From the NCBI RefSeq assembly GCF_003664645.1, contig NZ_RCHC01000002.1, positions 248,001-312,000 of the forward strand: 64,000 nt of DNA, read 5' to 3'. The stretch comes from Acinetobacter chengduensis (GTDB lineage Bacteria > Pseudomonadota > Gammaproteobacteria > Pseudomonadales > Moraxellaceae). The notes below the pieces were generated by a model that saw only the letters and a list, made by a program, of their open reading frames with translations, did not search any database and had not been told where the DNA came from. The translations under genes were made by a program, and so were the position numbers. How positions within the stretch are numbered: the first letter of the stretch is position 1; the number at the start of each line of letters is the position of its first letter. Positions 1 to 8,762 of this stretch are shown here, piece by piece.

Positions 1-695
1 TAAAAAAACTCAGTTATTATGATTTTATTGCTTTACCTATCGTCAATGATCAAATGCAATTGCTGGGGATTGTGACTTATGACGATGCTTTGGACGTGGT
101 CAGTGAAGAAGCCACCGAGGATTTTTTAAAATCGGGTGCGGTGAATGCCAATAGCAAACTGAGTTTAAAAACAGCGCCGATCTTACAGCTATATCAAAAG
201 CGTGTATTTTGGCTGGTGTTTTTAGTGTTTGGTAGTTTGCTATCGGGATTTGGAATTGCACACTTTGAAGATATTATTGCCTCGAATTTGGTGCTGGTCT
301 TCTTTTTACCTTTATTGGTGGGCAGTGGCGGTAATGCCGGATCACAATCAGCGACCTTAATGGTACGGGCCTTAGCTACGGGCGATGTTCACTTCAAAGA
401 TTGGTTTTATCTGATTGGTCGTGAAAGTTTGGTCGCAATATGTTTAGGTGGCACGATGGCTATTGCTGTCTCGGCCTTAGGGTATTACCGTGGTGATTCC
501 ATGGTTGCTTTGGTGCTGGCATTAAGCATGATGGCAATTGTGATGTTGGGTTGTTTAATTGGTATGAGCCTGCCATTTATATTAAATCGTATGGGACTTG
601 ACCCTGCGAGTGCATCTGCACCATTGGTGACATCAATTTGCGATGCTTCTGGCGTATTAGTCTACTTATTTATTGCATCCCAATTGTTACTTTAA
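1..695 (+). CDS. mgtE: Magnesium transporter MgtE, C-terminal part (5' end outside window)
   Basis: The reading frame is open from base 3 and runs to a stop at 693-695, so the gene begins before the window. The visible 230 residues start in the end of the second CBS domain (LGIVTYDD) and continue into the membrane domain with about five hydrophobic segments. Two MgtE signatures are present: GGNAGSQSA in the first half and a DPASASAP...TSICDASG segment near the end, which line the Mg2+ pore in this family. MgtE is an inner-membrane Mg2+ channel gated by cytoplasmic Mg2+ bound to its N and CBS domains. An ATG at 54 is internal to the CBS fold and is not the true start. No terminator is visible before the next gene. 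Confidence 0.93.
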   Translation, partial: KKLSYYDFIALPIVNDQMQLLGIVTYDDALDVVSEEATEDFLKSGAVNANSKLSLKTAPILQLYQKRVFWLVFLVFGSLLSGFGIAHFEDIIASNLVLVFFLPLLVGSGGNAGSQSATLMVRALATGDVHFKDWFYLIGRESLVAICLGGTMAIAVSALGYYRGDSMVALVLALSMMAIVMLGCLIGMSLPFILNRMGLDPASASAPLVTSICDASGVLVYLFIASQLLL

Positions 696-756
696 CGATG
701 TCAGTATGGATAAGAAACTCATGTTTTGCTTTATTTAACTGTATTTGGATAACAAA

Positions 757-1353
757 ATGACTGAAAATAAGCAGATCAAAAATCTAGAAAAAAAACTGTC
801 TGAGCAAGAGGTGATTCGCTTAGAGCGCGACTTAGCTAAGTTTGCCAATATGATGGATTCTGTGGTGAGAATTCCATTTACCAAGCAAGGCGTAGGCGCA
901 GATGCTGCTTTAAGTACTATTCCAATTGCAGGCGATATCGCAGGTTTTGTTCTGACCTGTTATGCCATTATGAAAGCAAAACAAATTGGTGTGCCTCAGC
1001 ATAAGTTGAATCCTGTTATGAAAATGGCGATGGCCGATGCTGTAGTGGGCTTTATTCCGATTGTTGGAACGGTATTTGATGTTTTTATTCGTCCAAGTCG
1101 TAAGGCTTTAGATATCGTCCATACGCATATCCGTGAGGAATACCAAATCCATAGTGACTCTCATATCGTTCATCCTTTTTTGCATGAGCAATTAGAACAA
1201 AAGCAACAGCATTCAGCATTTTGGCGTAATCCAATTGTGGCTTGGATCTGGATTCATATTCCAGATTTGTTGGGTTTACTGTTTATTTTATTACTGTGCT
1301 TTGCCATGTGGATGGGTGGGGTTTGGTTGTGGCAATGGATACAAAGTTTTTAA
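757..1353 (+). CDS. DUF4112 family membrane protein
   Basis: A protein of 198 residues from the ATG at 757; the frame is open from a TTG at 745, but the ATG is the more usual choice. The central part, with GADAALSTIPIAGDIAGF and later VVGFIPIVGTVFDVFIRPSRKAL, is the signature of the DUF4112 family. That family is widespread in proteobacteria and has no assigned reaction. A helical charged N-terminus (residues 1-35) precedes two amphipathic hydrophobic segments, and a strongly hydrophobic C-terminus rich in Trp (about residues 150-198) is likely membrane-inserted. It follows mgtE by 61 bp on the same strand without a terminator between them, so co-transcription is possible. Function unknown. 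Confidence 0.8.
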   Translation: MTENKQIKNLEKKLSEQEVIRLERDLAKFANMMDSVVRIPFTKQGVGADAALSTIPIAGDIAGFVLTCYAIMKAKQIGVPQHKLNPVMKMAMADAVVGFIPIVGTVFDVFIRPSRKALDIVHTHIREEYQIHSDSHIVHPFLHEQLEQKQQHSAFWRNPIVAWIWIHIPDLLGLLFILLLCFAMWMGGVWLWQWIQSF

Positions 1354-1386
1354 TTGCTAATGTATTTAAACCTGTAATGTAGATAT

Positions 1387-1417
1387 AAAAAAGCCTCCAT
1401 GAAGGAGGCTTTTTTTA
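1387..1417. terminator. Bidirectional Rho-independent terminator
   Basis: The perfect stem AAGCCTCC / GGAGGCTT is flanked by an A-run on the left and a T-run on the right. It sits between the converging DUF4112 gene and htpX and can serve both. Confidence 0.9.
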
Positions 1418-1436
1418 TCGAATCGTTAAGCTAACA

Positions 1437-2342
1437 TTATGGGCAATCTAATTGCTGTAATGCGGCAACACGTTGTTCGATGGTAGGGTGAGTCTGGAAC
1501 AAAGCCGCTAAGCTGAAACCTTCTTCACGTCCTGCAGAAATTGCAAAAGCTTTCATTTCTTTAGGCATAGCATCTGGCATTTCAGATTCTGCTTGTAAAC
1601 GTAACAATGCAGAAATCATGGCTTGTTTGCCTGCAAGGCGAGCACCCGCTTCGTCTGCACGGTATTCGCGGTAACGCGAGAACCACATCACGATTGATGA
1701 AGCAAGAATACCAAATACAATATCCAGCACAATAGTAATCACAAAATAAGCGATACCTGGTGCTTCACCTTCTTCGCGACCAAAGACATTACGGTCGATA
1801 AAATCACCTGCAACACGTGCAAAGAACATCACAAAGGCGTTGACTACACCTTGAACTAAAGCCAAGGTCACCATGTCGCCATTGGCTACGTGGCCAATCT
1901 CGTGTGCCAATACCGCGCGAAGTTCGTCTTTATTCATACGCTCAAGCAAACCTGTTGAAACAGCGACAAGTGCGTCGTTTTTGTTCCAACCTGTTGCGAA
2001 GGCATTAGATTGATAAGATGGGAAAATACCTACTTCAGGCATTTTAATGCCAGAACGTTGCGCAAGTTGAGCAACTTCTTGTAAAAGCCACGCTTCAGCT
2101 TGGCTACGCGGTGCATTCGGGTCGATAATTTCAGTACCCGTGGTTTTTTTCGCCATCCATTTCGACATGAATAGGGAAATTAAAGAACCAACCATACCAA
2201 ACACAAAACAGATGACCATCAGGTTGCCAAGCTGTAATCCGCCTGCACCGTGGTAACTGCCGACACCGAAGAGTGACAAAATAATGCCAGCTACAATCAG
2301 TACCGCGAGGTTGGTTAGCAAGAACAAACCAATCCGCATCAT
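1437..2342 (-). CDS. htpX: Protease HtpX (M48 family, membrane zinc metalloprotease)
   Basis: 301 residues, close to the usual 290-300. Two N-terminal membrane helices (about 4-25 and 38-60) are followed by the M48 catalytic domain with the zinc motif HEIGH (in [15 protein letters not shown], about residue 146) and the downstream [11 protein letters not shown] segment that supplies the third zinc ligand (Glu). Two further hydrophobic segments lie between them. HtpX degrades misfolded inner-membrane proteins together with FtsH. Two ATG codons stand in tandem (2342 and 2339), so the start could be either. It is separated by 135 bp from the upstream transglycosylase gene on the same strand; no regulator site was recognised. 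Confidence 0.95.
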   Translation of the reverse strand: MMRIGLFLLTNLAVLIVAGIILSLFGVGSYHGAGGLQLGNLMVICFVFGMVGSLISLFMSKWMAKKTTGTEIIDPNAPRSQAEAWLLQEVAQLAQRSGIKMPEVGIFPSYQSNAFATGWNKNDALVAVSTGLLERMNKDELRAVLAHEIGHVANGDMVTLALVQGVVNAFVMFFARVAGDFIDRNVFGREEGEAPGIAYFVITIVLDIVFGILASSIVMWFSRYREYRADEAGARLAGKQAMISALLRLQAESEMPDAMPKEMKAFAISAGREEGFSLAALFQTHPTIEQRVAALQQLDCP

Positions 2343-2477
2343 TGAGAAAATCCTCGTATTATGGAAAAATAATCTGATCTACAAATCATAATCATTGAGT
2401 TCAATATGAGGTGAAAGTCTAAGAATTTCAAGAAATAATTAGTAAAATCTCTTAGAAAAAACAAAAATGCTGTGTTT

Positions 2478-3353
2478 TTAATCTTTAAAATAAATATGTG
2501 CAGAGGCGCTTGCATTGGCTGTGGCATAGGAGCCTGGCGCATCGGTAAAGCTATTACCTGCAGTTTGAATCACATGACGCTGATATTTATTGCTGGCTTT
2601 AAGTTCAGTTGAAACTTCTTTTTGCTCATAATCTGCTGAGCTTGCAATGATTTTAGTCGCACCCGAGTTGGATGGCGTATTGCTATTGTAATCGCTCATG
2701 CTACCCGAGCCATTGGCATATAAGTTGTTATAGCGACTGGTCACACGACGAACATAGTCTTGCGTTTCACGAAAAGGAGGCACACCGCCGTACTTTTGTA
2801 CATTGCCTTCACCCGCATTATAACCTGCCAAAACCAAAGAGGTGTTGCCATTAAAACGTTTGGTTAACCAAGCTAAGTAGCGCGCACCTGCCATAATGTT
2901 TTGAAAAGGATCATAAGCATTCGATACATTAAAGCGTCGTGCTGTCGCAGGCATTAATTGCATTAGCCCTTGAGCGCCTACTGGGGAGCGTGCATTCACA
3001 TTAAAACCAGATTCTGTGTGCATCACGGCTTTAATTAAACCTTCAGACACACCATGTTGCTGAGCTGCTTGCTTAATAATGTGGTCAAAGGCATTTTTGT
3101 TTTTGCTATAGCTGGGTAGCACTGAAGATTCATTTGATCCCCAGTTATTATAAGTATGAATATTACTGTCTGGATAATAGGTGACTTTAACTTTGGTGAG
3201 TGACTTGTCCGCGCTTTTACGGTTGGTCAGTAGGGTGCTACCTTGTTTATCTTTATAAATATAAATTTGTCCTGCATGGCTTGTACTAATCATGCCAAAA
3301 GACAGTGCTGATCCCATTATGCAAAACGCAAAAATATTTGATTTATTTTTCAT
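2478..3353 (-). CDS. Lytic transglycosylase, SLT domain with N-terminal DUF4124
   Basis: 291 residues. Residues 1-27 form a signal peptide ending near SHAG. Residues 28-65 (QIYIYKDKQGSTLLTN) match the DUF4124 module often placed before periplasmic enzymes. The SLT (lysozyme-like) domain spans about 85-205, with the catalytic Glu in HTESGFN, then SPVGAQGLMQLMP and AGYNAGEGNV, the hallmark motifs of family 1 lytic transglycosylases. These enzymes cleave peptidoglycan between MurNAc and GlcNAc to give 1,6-anhydroMurNAc ends. The C-terminal 80 residues are Ser/Asn/Thr-rich and probably disordered. It could be named after MltC/Slt-type enzymes, but the sequence does not decide which. Confidence 0.92.
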   Translation of the reverse strand: MKNKSNIFAFCIMGSALSFGMISTSHAGQIYIYKDKQGSTLLTNRKSADKSLTKVKVTYYPDSNIHTYNNWGSNESSVLPSYSKNKNAFDHIIKQAAQQHGVSEGLIKAVMHTESGFNVNARSPVGAQGLMQLMPATARRFNVSNAYDPFQNIMAGARYLAWLTKRFNGNTSLVLAGYNAGEGNVQKYGGVPPFRETQDYVRRVTSRYNNLYANGSGSMSDYNSNTPSNSGATKIIASSADYEQKEVSTELKASNKYQRHVIQTAGNSFTDAPGSYATANASASAHIYFKD

Positions 3354-3853
3354 TATCGTCGTCGAAAAAATTCTGGCCCCAAACAGTACAAATAGAGTGT
3401 AGCAAAAATAAAAGCGATAAAAAGCATTGATCTGTTTATTTATCGGCTAGTTTGTAAAAAGCAAGTCATTTTGATGATTCAATAATCAAAAAAAATATTT
3501 ATTTTTTTTTAATGAGCATAACTTGACACATTTAAGTATTTGATAATTAATAAATATTAAATTGATCAAAAAATGATCAATTTAAATGAAAGCCTTAAAA
3601 TAAGGGTGGATGAAGCTGTCAAGCCTTTTAGAATCCACAAAGTTATCCACAGCTTTTGTGGAAAACTGTGGAAAAGTCCAAAAGATAAGCATCTTGGCTA
3701 AAAAGTAGACGCAAGCGTTCAATTTTATGGTGCTTCGATTACTTGAATATGACTGTATTTTTACAATTGATGGAATTTACATTCTTTTAATGCGGTGAGA
3801 GAGGGAATCAGCTAAAATTGCGCGGTTATTTTATTTATGGGTTAATCTCGTCT
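3354..3853. other. Non-coding region between transglycosylase gene and ttcA
   Basis: 500 bp, very AT-rich between 3470 and 3600. It holds a perfect 10-bp inverted repeat (AAATTGATCA at 3559-3568, TGATCAATTT at 3574-3583) and, at 3631-3676, a cluster of DnaA-box-like 9-mers described separately. It must contain the divergent promoters of both flanking genes; I could not place them with confidence. No small ORF with a convincing ribosome binding site was seen. Confidence 0.6.
3631..3676. promoter_or_regulatory. DnaA-box-like cluster
   Basis: TTATCCACA at 3643-3651 is a perfect match to the strong DnaA box consensus TTATNCACA. TGTGGAAAA occurs at 3657-3665 and again at 3667-3675; each is TTTTCCACA on the other strand, one mismatch from consensus. 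A weaker GAATCCACA lies at 3631-3639. The 9-mers face each other, giving nested TCCACA/TGTGGA palindromes. The adjoining DNA is AT-rich. Whether DnaA binds here is inference. Confidence 0.55.
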
Positions 3854-4783
3854 ATGTACTCGCCAGTTGAGTCCGAACAAGGATTTAATTTCAAGCCTGA
3901 ACTGCCTACCAGCTCAGCTTACTATCGTTTGCTGAAAAAGCTCCGCCGCCAAGTTGGTCATGCGATCCGCGATTTTAAAATGATCGAAGATGGTGACAAG
4001 GTTATGGTGTGTATTTCTGGTGGTAAAGACAGTTATACCTTGCTGGATATATTGCTTCAGTTTAAGCGCATTGCACCCATCAATTTTGATGTGATTGCTG
4101 TGAACTTGGATCAAAAGCAACCGGGTTTCCCAGAAGATGTATTACCTCGTTATTTAGAAGAAAATAACATTCCGTATTACATCTTGGAAAAAGACACTTA
4201 CAGCATTACCAAAAAGTTGACGCCAGAGGGTAAAACCTATTGCGCAGTGTGTTCGCGTTTACGCCGTGGTTCTTTATATGGCTTCGCTCAAGAAATTGGC
4301 GCAACTAAAGTCGCTTTAGGTCATCACCGTGATGATATCTTGGCAACATTCTTCTTGAACCTATTCCATGGCGGTAGCTTAAAAGCAATGCCACCAAAAC
4401 TATTGTCTTCTGACAAAAAGAATATCTTGATTCGTCCATTGGCTTATGTGGAAGAAAAAGACATTATTAAATATGCAGAAATGCGTCAGTTCCCAATTAT
4501 TCCGTGTAACTTGTGTGGTTCGCAAGAAAACTTACAACGTGCGATTTTAAACGATATGCTTCGTACGTGGGATAAAGACTATCCAAAACGTTTGCACAGC
4601 ATTTTTGGTGCATTGCAAAATGTATCGCCATCACAATTGGCTGACCGTGAATTGTTTGATTTCGAAGCTCTGGATAGCGAACGTGAGTTTGACTTCAAAG
4701 AGGGCGCATGCTCAACTGAAGATGCACCAGAAGGCGAAAGCAAACGCATTAACATGGTTAACTTAGGTTTTGTTGCGGACTAA
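3854..4783 (+). CDS. ttcA: tRNA 2-thiocytidine biosynthesis protein TtcA
   Basis: 309 residues from the ATG at 3854 ([10 protein letters not shown]). The frame extends back to a TTG at 3818, but the ATG gives the usual family N-terminus. TtcA thiolates cytidine 32 of certain tRNAs using ATP and an iron-sulfur cluster. The PP-loop ATP motif SGGKDSYTL lies near residue 60. The CxxC pairs CAVC (about 135) and CNLC (about 226) are the cluster ligands typical of TtcA. GHHRDD and FFLNLFHGG are also conserved. The last 50 residues are acidic and variable. It stands alone, with a terminator just behind it. Confidence 0.95.
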   Translation: MYSPVESEQGFNFKPELPTSSAYYRLLKKLRRQVGHAIRDFKMIEDGDKVMVCISGGKDSYTLLDILLQFKRIAPINFDVIAVNLDQKQPGFPEDVLPRYLEENNIPYYILEKDTYSITKKLTPEGKTYCAVCSRLRRGSLYGFAQEIGATKVALGHHRDDILATFFLNLFHGGSLKAMPPKLLSSDKKNILIRPLAYVEEKDIIKYAEMRQFPIIPCNLCGSQENLQRAILNDMLRTWDKDYPKRLHSIFGALQNVSPSQLADRELFDFEALDSEREFDFKEGACSTEDAPEGESKRINMVNLGFVAD

Positions 4784-4802
4784 GGTCTGAACGTATTCCA
4801 AT

Positions 4803-4833
4803 AAAGCATCTGAAATTCAGGTGCTTTTTTTAT
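4803..4833 (+). terminator. Rho-independent terminator after ttcA
   Basis: AAGCATCTGA and TCAGGTGCTT pair with one T-G pair around an AAT loop, followed by seven T. Confidence 0.85.
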
Positions 4834-5009
4834 GTATTTGATTTTATTCATTGTTGTATGCTTTTGATTAAAATTGAACGGCGCGTGCAAAATTCTTTAG
4901 CTATTTTGCAGGGGATCATGCTATAACAAGCGACAAGCAAAAAATGCTTCTTTTTAAAATGCTGTCTGGATAGGCTGCACACAACGAACAAAGAGATTGA
5001 GGATAGAAC

Positions 5010-5393
5010 ATGCCGGCTTTTTTAACTGACGATTGGTTTTCGACTGTAGAAACTCTTACTGCTCAAGCAGGTGACCTAAACTTACCACCAGCATTGGCAA
5101 ATCTTGCGATTAATTTGGTTGTAGCAGATGCTTCTGGCAATACTGAATTGTCTTTAGACGGTGGTGCAATTAAAAAAGGCTTATCTGCAAACGCGAAAAC
5201 TACGCTAAACATGGATGCAGAAACTTTACGTAAAGTATTCCTTGAGTTTGATATGGCTGCAGCGATGCAAGCGTTTATGACAGGCAAAATAAAAGTTCAA
5301 GGCGATATGTCACAATTGATGGCATTGCAAACAGCGAAGCCGAGCCAAGAACAAAAAGACTTATTTAAAAAAGTACTTGAGCAAACTGCTTAA
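5010..5393 (+). CDS. SCP2 sterol-binding domain protein
   Basis: 127 residues starting at the ATG at 5010, preceded by GAGGAT at a good distance. The whole protein is one small domain of the SCP2 (sterol carrier protein 2) type. The second half shows the common pattern of this fold: TTLNMDAETLRKVFLEFDMAAAMQAFMTGKIKVQGDM, reaching the KIKVQGDMSQLMALQ motif. These domains bind hydrophobic ligands such as fatty acids or acyl-CoA; the physiological ligand in bacteria is mostly unknown. No signal peptide, so cytoplasmic. It is an isolated gene between two terminators. Confidence 0.85.
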   Translation: MPAFLTDDWFSTVETLTAQAGDLNLPPALANLAINLVVADASGNTELSLDGGAIKKGLSANAKTTLNMDAETLRKVFLEFDMAAAMQAFMTGKIKVQGDMSQLMALQTAKPSQEQKDLFKKVLEQTA

Positions 5394-5424
5394 GGCTTAA
5401 AACATGAAGTGACTCACTTCAAAT

Positions 5425-5457
5425 AAAAAAAGCTTACCCTTGGGTAAGCTTTTTTTA
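5425..5457. terminator. Bidirectional Rho-independent terminator
   Basis: The stem AAGCTTACCC / GGGTAAGCTT has A-runs before and T-runs after. It lies between the converging SCP2 gene and the MltF-like gene. A second short hairpin (GAAGTGACTCACTTC, 5406-5420) lies just before it. Confidence 0.88.
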
Positions 5458-5490
5458 TATCTATCATTTAATGAGCTATGCAAAGCAAGC

Positions 5491-6603
5491 CTAGATGTTC
5501 ACCAATTGCGGTGTGGTCTTAATGTGCTCCAAATACGCACGGATACGTGTGACATATTGCACAGCTTGACGGTAACGACCATTGCTGGCTTTGTTACGGT
5601 CCAAGTAAGCGTATATGTTCACCCATTTATTTGGGTTTTTACCTTGCGCTTTGATTTTACTTTGAAGCTGAGAAACTGCACCTGGTCCCATGTTATATGC
5701 AACCAATGCATACCAGTTACGATCGGGCATTGGAATGTGAGAATAACGTGCCAGCATTTGATCGTAGTACTTTGCACCGCCTTGGATGCTTTGTGCAGGA
5801 TCGGTGCGATTACTCACGCCCATTGCCTTTGCTGTGCTGTTGGTGAGCATCATCAGCCCACGAACACCCGTAGGAGATACAGAGTCTGGTTTTAAATAAG
5901 ACTCTTGATAACCAATAGCCGCTAATAAATGCCAATCAAGGTTATATTGCTGTGCTGTTTTCTTAAAGCTTGCCTTATATATAGGCATACGCTTGCTCAG
6001 ATCACGTTGGATCGTGTTGAGCGCATCTTGCTTTAAAACATTACGATTGTAAAAAGACGCTAATTGTCCAATAGAACCATTTTGCTTTGCACGGCAAATA
6101 AAACCACTGGCAGTTTGGCTAAGTGGATCACTAGCTTCTTTAAAAACCCAATTCAGATTGCTATTTAAGCCATTTTTTTGCAGTGAAACAGTATCACCAC
6201 AGCTCGTAGAAAAGGCAGTTAAATGCTTGGCTTCAATCGATTGAATGCTACTTGTGGTCATGGCGAAGTTGGCTTGACCTTTAGAGACCATTTTTAAAGC
6301 GGTTGCATTGTCTGGAACAATTTTAAAATCAAGTTTTACATTAATACTTTCTGCATAGTTGCGTGCAAGGTCATAACCAAAGCCATGCAAGTGTTGACCA
6401 TCTTTAAAGGCGGCACTTACATCTGCAACTGATACCACAGTCAGTCTGTTACTATTTACAACCGAATCATATTGATGGGTTGCCTTACTTGCATTAATGC
6501 TGTGAAATGGAATTAACACAGTACTAAACACAAATGCTTTTAAAGGGAGAGAGTTAAAAGAGTTAAGGCAAAGCCTCGACCCAGAAGTTGAACTACTGTG
6601 CAT
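5491..6603 (-). CDS. MltF-like lytic transglycosylase: solute-binding domain fused to SLT domain
   Basis: 370 residues. The N-terminus carries Ser/Leu-rich and hydrophobic stretches (about 1-35) consistent with export, although the signal peptide is long and atypical. Residues about 50-165 resemble the periplasmic solute-binding fold (GYDLARNYAESINVKLDFKI, KMVSKGQANFAMTTSSI). Residues about 215-345 form the SLT domain: AAIGYQESYLKP with the catalytic Glu, then SPTGVRGLMMLT and ALVAYNMGPGAV. This two-domain order is that of MltF, a membrane-bound peptidoglycan lyase whose first domain modulates activity. No lipobox is visible, unlike some Mlt enzymes. The domain order is seen; activity is inferred from the family. 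Confidence 0.85.
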   Translation of the reverse strand: MHSSSTSGSRLCLNSFNSLPLKAFVFSTVLIPFHSINASKATHQYDSVVNSNRLTVVSVADVSAAFKDGQHLHGFGYDLARNYAESINVKLDFKIVPDNATALKMVSKGQANFAMTTSSIQSIEAKHLTAFSTSCGDTVSLQKNGLNSNLNWVFKEASDPLSQTASGFICRAKQNGSIGQLASFYNRNVLKQDALNTIQRDLSKRMPIYKASFKKTAQQYNLDWHLLAAIGYQESYLKPDSVSPTGVRGLMMLTNSTAKAMGVSNRTDPAQSIQGGAKYYDQMLARYSHIPMPDRNWYALVAYNMGPGAVSQLQSKIKAQGKNPNKWVNIYAYLDRNKASNGRYRQAVQYVTRIRAYLEHIKTTPQLVNI

Positions 6604-7544
6604 GTTGTCTCCGCTACAAGTAATTTATGCCCTAAAAAGTGAAGACAAAAATGTCTCAGACTTTCTCAAGTTTGATAAATTCAATAAGGGTTGGGCAGTC
6701 ATGAACGTCATTCAGAATGACTAGAATAAATGGGAAATATGTAGAATTACTACACTGATGAAAAAACAAATCTGCTTAAAAGATGTGCGCATAATAAAGA
6801 GCAAAAAAATGCTTGTCAAATTTTGTACGAAAATATTTAAAAATTTGTAATTTAAGTTATTGAAATATATTAATAAAAAAAATTGAAAAATAAGTAAGTA
6901 CAAGTGTTGTGTCAAAAATGATCGAATTGTGTAAATTTTAATACTTGAAAATGAAAATAAATTTGTCAAAAAATCTTATTAAATTGGAAGTTCTATTCCC
7001 TAAAAAATGACCTAAAACGTGGCTGTTTTTTTCATTCAATGTACTTATGTTGCGTGTGAAATATGCCCGCTTTTTTATGAGGATGACCGTGTATTTGAGG
7101 GTTCAATTTCAGCTTGGGCATATTGCACATTATTTTAAAAAAATGAGAAAAATATTTAATAAATTACAACAAGATATTGCTGTATTTTTAATTGTGAAAA
7201 CAGTAGAAATAAATTTTTTTATAGGTGAAAACGATAGATAGGGAGCAAAGCTCAATCGCACAACAAGATGGAGTGAGAAATACAGATGTAATTACGCGAT
7301 CACCAGATTTCTAAAAATAGAGATTTTTAAATCAAATTGATCAGTCATATCCCAAAAAACTGCGTGAATAGAATGTACGAATTATGTGCAAATTTTAGCG
7401 TTTAACCATATAAAGAAAAATAGCTGTGTTTTTGCAGGAAATAATAGATAAAAATTTTCATTTTTTCACAGCTATTCATTTGCTGAAGTTTAAGTTTTTA
7501 TTCATTATTAATGATGAAAAATAGAAGTCTCTATTCCATTGTAC

Positions 7545-7558
7545 CTGATCTAAATCAG
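7545..7558. promoter_or_regulatory. Palindrome resembling an FNR/CRP-family site
   Basis: CTGAT-CTAA-ATCAG is a perfect 5-4-5 inverted repeat. FNR-type sites are TTGAT-N4-ATCAA, so the outermost base of each arm differs. It stands 219 bp before the metR start. The binding protein is unknown. Confidence 0.3.
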
Positions 7559-7694
7559 TGGCCATATAAAGGCTAAAAGTTCAAAGCATGCTTAATGTGA
7601 CTTAATTTACTTTGAGTAAAGTGATCGTTTAGGAAATTTTGCCTAGTCTCATTATTTTGTGAGCGCAGTATTGGAAAGTGAGAAGGATTTTTTG

Positions 7695-7737
7695 TGAGAA
7701 ATTCTCATGAATAAATTTGAAAGATGAGAGAGATTCA
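7695..7737. promoter_or_regulatory. Three MetR-like 13-mers upstream of metR
   Basis: The MetR consensus is TGAA-N5-TTCA. Upstream of metR there are TGAG-AAATT-CTCA (7695-7707, a perfect 6-1-6 palindrome), TGAA-TAAAT-TTGA (7708-7720, one mismatch) and TGAG-AGAGA-TTCA (7725-7737, one mismatch). Their tandem placement 40-80 bp before the start fits autoregulation by MetR. This is inferred from the consensus only. Confidence 0.45.
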
Positions 7738-7776
7738 CTTATAGTGTCTGCATTGATTATTATATTTTGATCTCCC

Positions 7777-8694
7777 ATGATTGAACTTCGCCACTTAAAA
7801 ACGTTGATCGCTTTACGCGAGCATGGGTCATTGGTTTCGGCAGCCAATGATTTATGCCTAACACCTTCTGCCATTTCGCACCAACTTAAAGAATTAGACC
7901 ATTGGTTTGGTGTAGAAGTGGTGAATCGCCGTAGTCGACCTGTGAGTTTTTCGAATGTCGGGCAACGCTTATTAAAGTTAGCAGATGAAATTCTACCGCA
8001 GGTGCAAATTGCTCAATCGGATATTACGCGTATTGTGCATGGGCAAACGGGTCGAATTACATTTTCTTCGGAATGTCATAGTTGTTTTGATTGGCTCATG
8101 CCTCTACTCAATCAATACCGTCAACAGTATCCAGATGTTGATTTAGATTTTGCTTCAGGTTTTGAATCAAATCCGCATGAGCTTTTACAAAATGGGGAAT
8201 TCGACTTATTAATCACGGCAGATCCAATTGCACTTAAAGAGATTGAATATTTTCCAATCTTTGAGTACGAATCACGTTTGGTGTTGTCGAATACGCATCC
8301 TTTGGTGAGAGCAAAAGATATTACCGTGCAAGAGCTTGCAGATGAAACGTTGGTGACTTATCCCGTAGATAAGCACCGTTTAGATATCATGTCGCGCTTG
8401 TTTATACCTGCGAATATTTTGCCTAAGCAAATTCGAACCACGGATTTAACCCAAATGCTCATTCAATTGGTGGCAAGTGGGCGTGGTATTGCTGCTTTAC
8501 CCGATTGGGTGGTCAATGAATACGAACAAAAAGGCTGGGTGACATCGCGTCGCTTAGATTGCGTGTCGGCAACAGGATTACGCCGTACTTTATATGCAGG
8601 CTATCGAACCGAAGAGAAGGAAAAAGATTATTTTGAGGGCTTTTTGAAACAGCTGGATAAATTTTCAAAGAAACGCACTATTTACTATGTATAA
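7777..8694 (+). CDS. metR: LysR-type regulator MetR
   Basis: 305 residues. The N-terminal winged helix-turn-helix (residues 1-62) is followed by a LysR substrate-binding domain. MetR in E. coli activates metE and metH and is tuned by homocysteine. Several segments recall E. coli MetR rather than other LysR proteins: the start MIELRHLKTL, then FSSECHSCFDWL near residue 95 (E. coli IAIECHSCIQWL), YPVDKHRLDI, and GRGIAALPDWVV near 230. The metE and metH genes are not in this window; metF and ahcY lie 15 kb away. Its transcript probably ends in a terminator located inside the converging greB gene. Confidence 0.88.
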   Translation: MIELRHLKTLIALREHGSLVSAANDLCLTPSAISHQLKELDHWFGVEVVNRRSRPVSFSNVGQRLLKLADEILPQVQIAQSDITRIVHGQTGRITFSSECHSCFDWLMPLLNQYRQQYPDVDLDFASGFESNPHELLQNGEFDLLITADPIALKEIEYFPIFEYESRLVLSNTHPLVRAKDITVQELADETLVTYPVDKHRLDIMSRLFIPANILPKQIRTTDLTQMLIQLVASGRGIAALPDWVVNEYEQKGWVTSRRLDCVSATGLRRTLYAGYRTEEKEKDYFEGFLKQLDKFSKKRTIYYV

Positions 8695-8718
8695 AACACC
8701 TGATGTTTTATACATAGT
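8684..8718. repeat. Perfect 14-bp inverted repeat over the metR stop codon
   Basis: ACTATGTATAAAAC and GTTTTATACATAGT pair perfectly around the 7-nt loop ACCTGAT. The first arm includes the metR stop (TAA at 8692-8694). No T-run follows, so it is not a standard terminator; it could block 3' exonucleases or be a protein site. Confidence 0.7.
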
Positions 8719-8762
8719 GGCTTAAGCAGAGCGCTTTGGCTTATGAAATTTTTAAGTTGAGA

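Larger units (their letters stand above)
6604..7776. other. Long AT-rich intergenic region
   Basis: 1173 bp without a convincing gene. Open frames of 60-80 codons on both strands (for example 7047-7241 plus, 6721-6969 minus) are rich in Phe, Ile, Lys and Asn, as expected from AT-rich DNA, and lack good ribosome binding sites. The only clear structures are a perfect palindrome CTGAT-N4-ATCAG at 7545-7558 and the MetR-like sites just before metR. It may hide a small RNA or be a remnant of lost genes. Confidence 0.5.

Noticed and set aside
3559..3583. Inverted repeat AAATTGATCA / TGATCAATTT as a terminator.
   Set aside because: No T-run follows and no gene ends here; it is kept only as part of the AT-rich region.
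3818..3853. Longer TtcA start at TTG 3818.
   Set aside because: The ATG at 3854 gives the usual N-terminus; the TTG extension has no ribosome binding site and no conserved residues.
6721..6969. Minus-strand ORF of 82 codons with hydrophobic residues.
   Set aside because: Composed almost only of Phe, Leu, Ile, Ser and Asn from AT-rich DNA; no ribosome binding site or family.
7047..7241. Plus-strand ORF of 64 codons in the long gap.
   Set aside because: Weak codon use, no ribosome binding site, and no recognisable motif.
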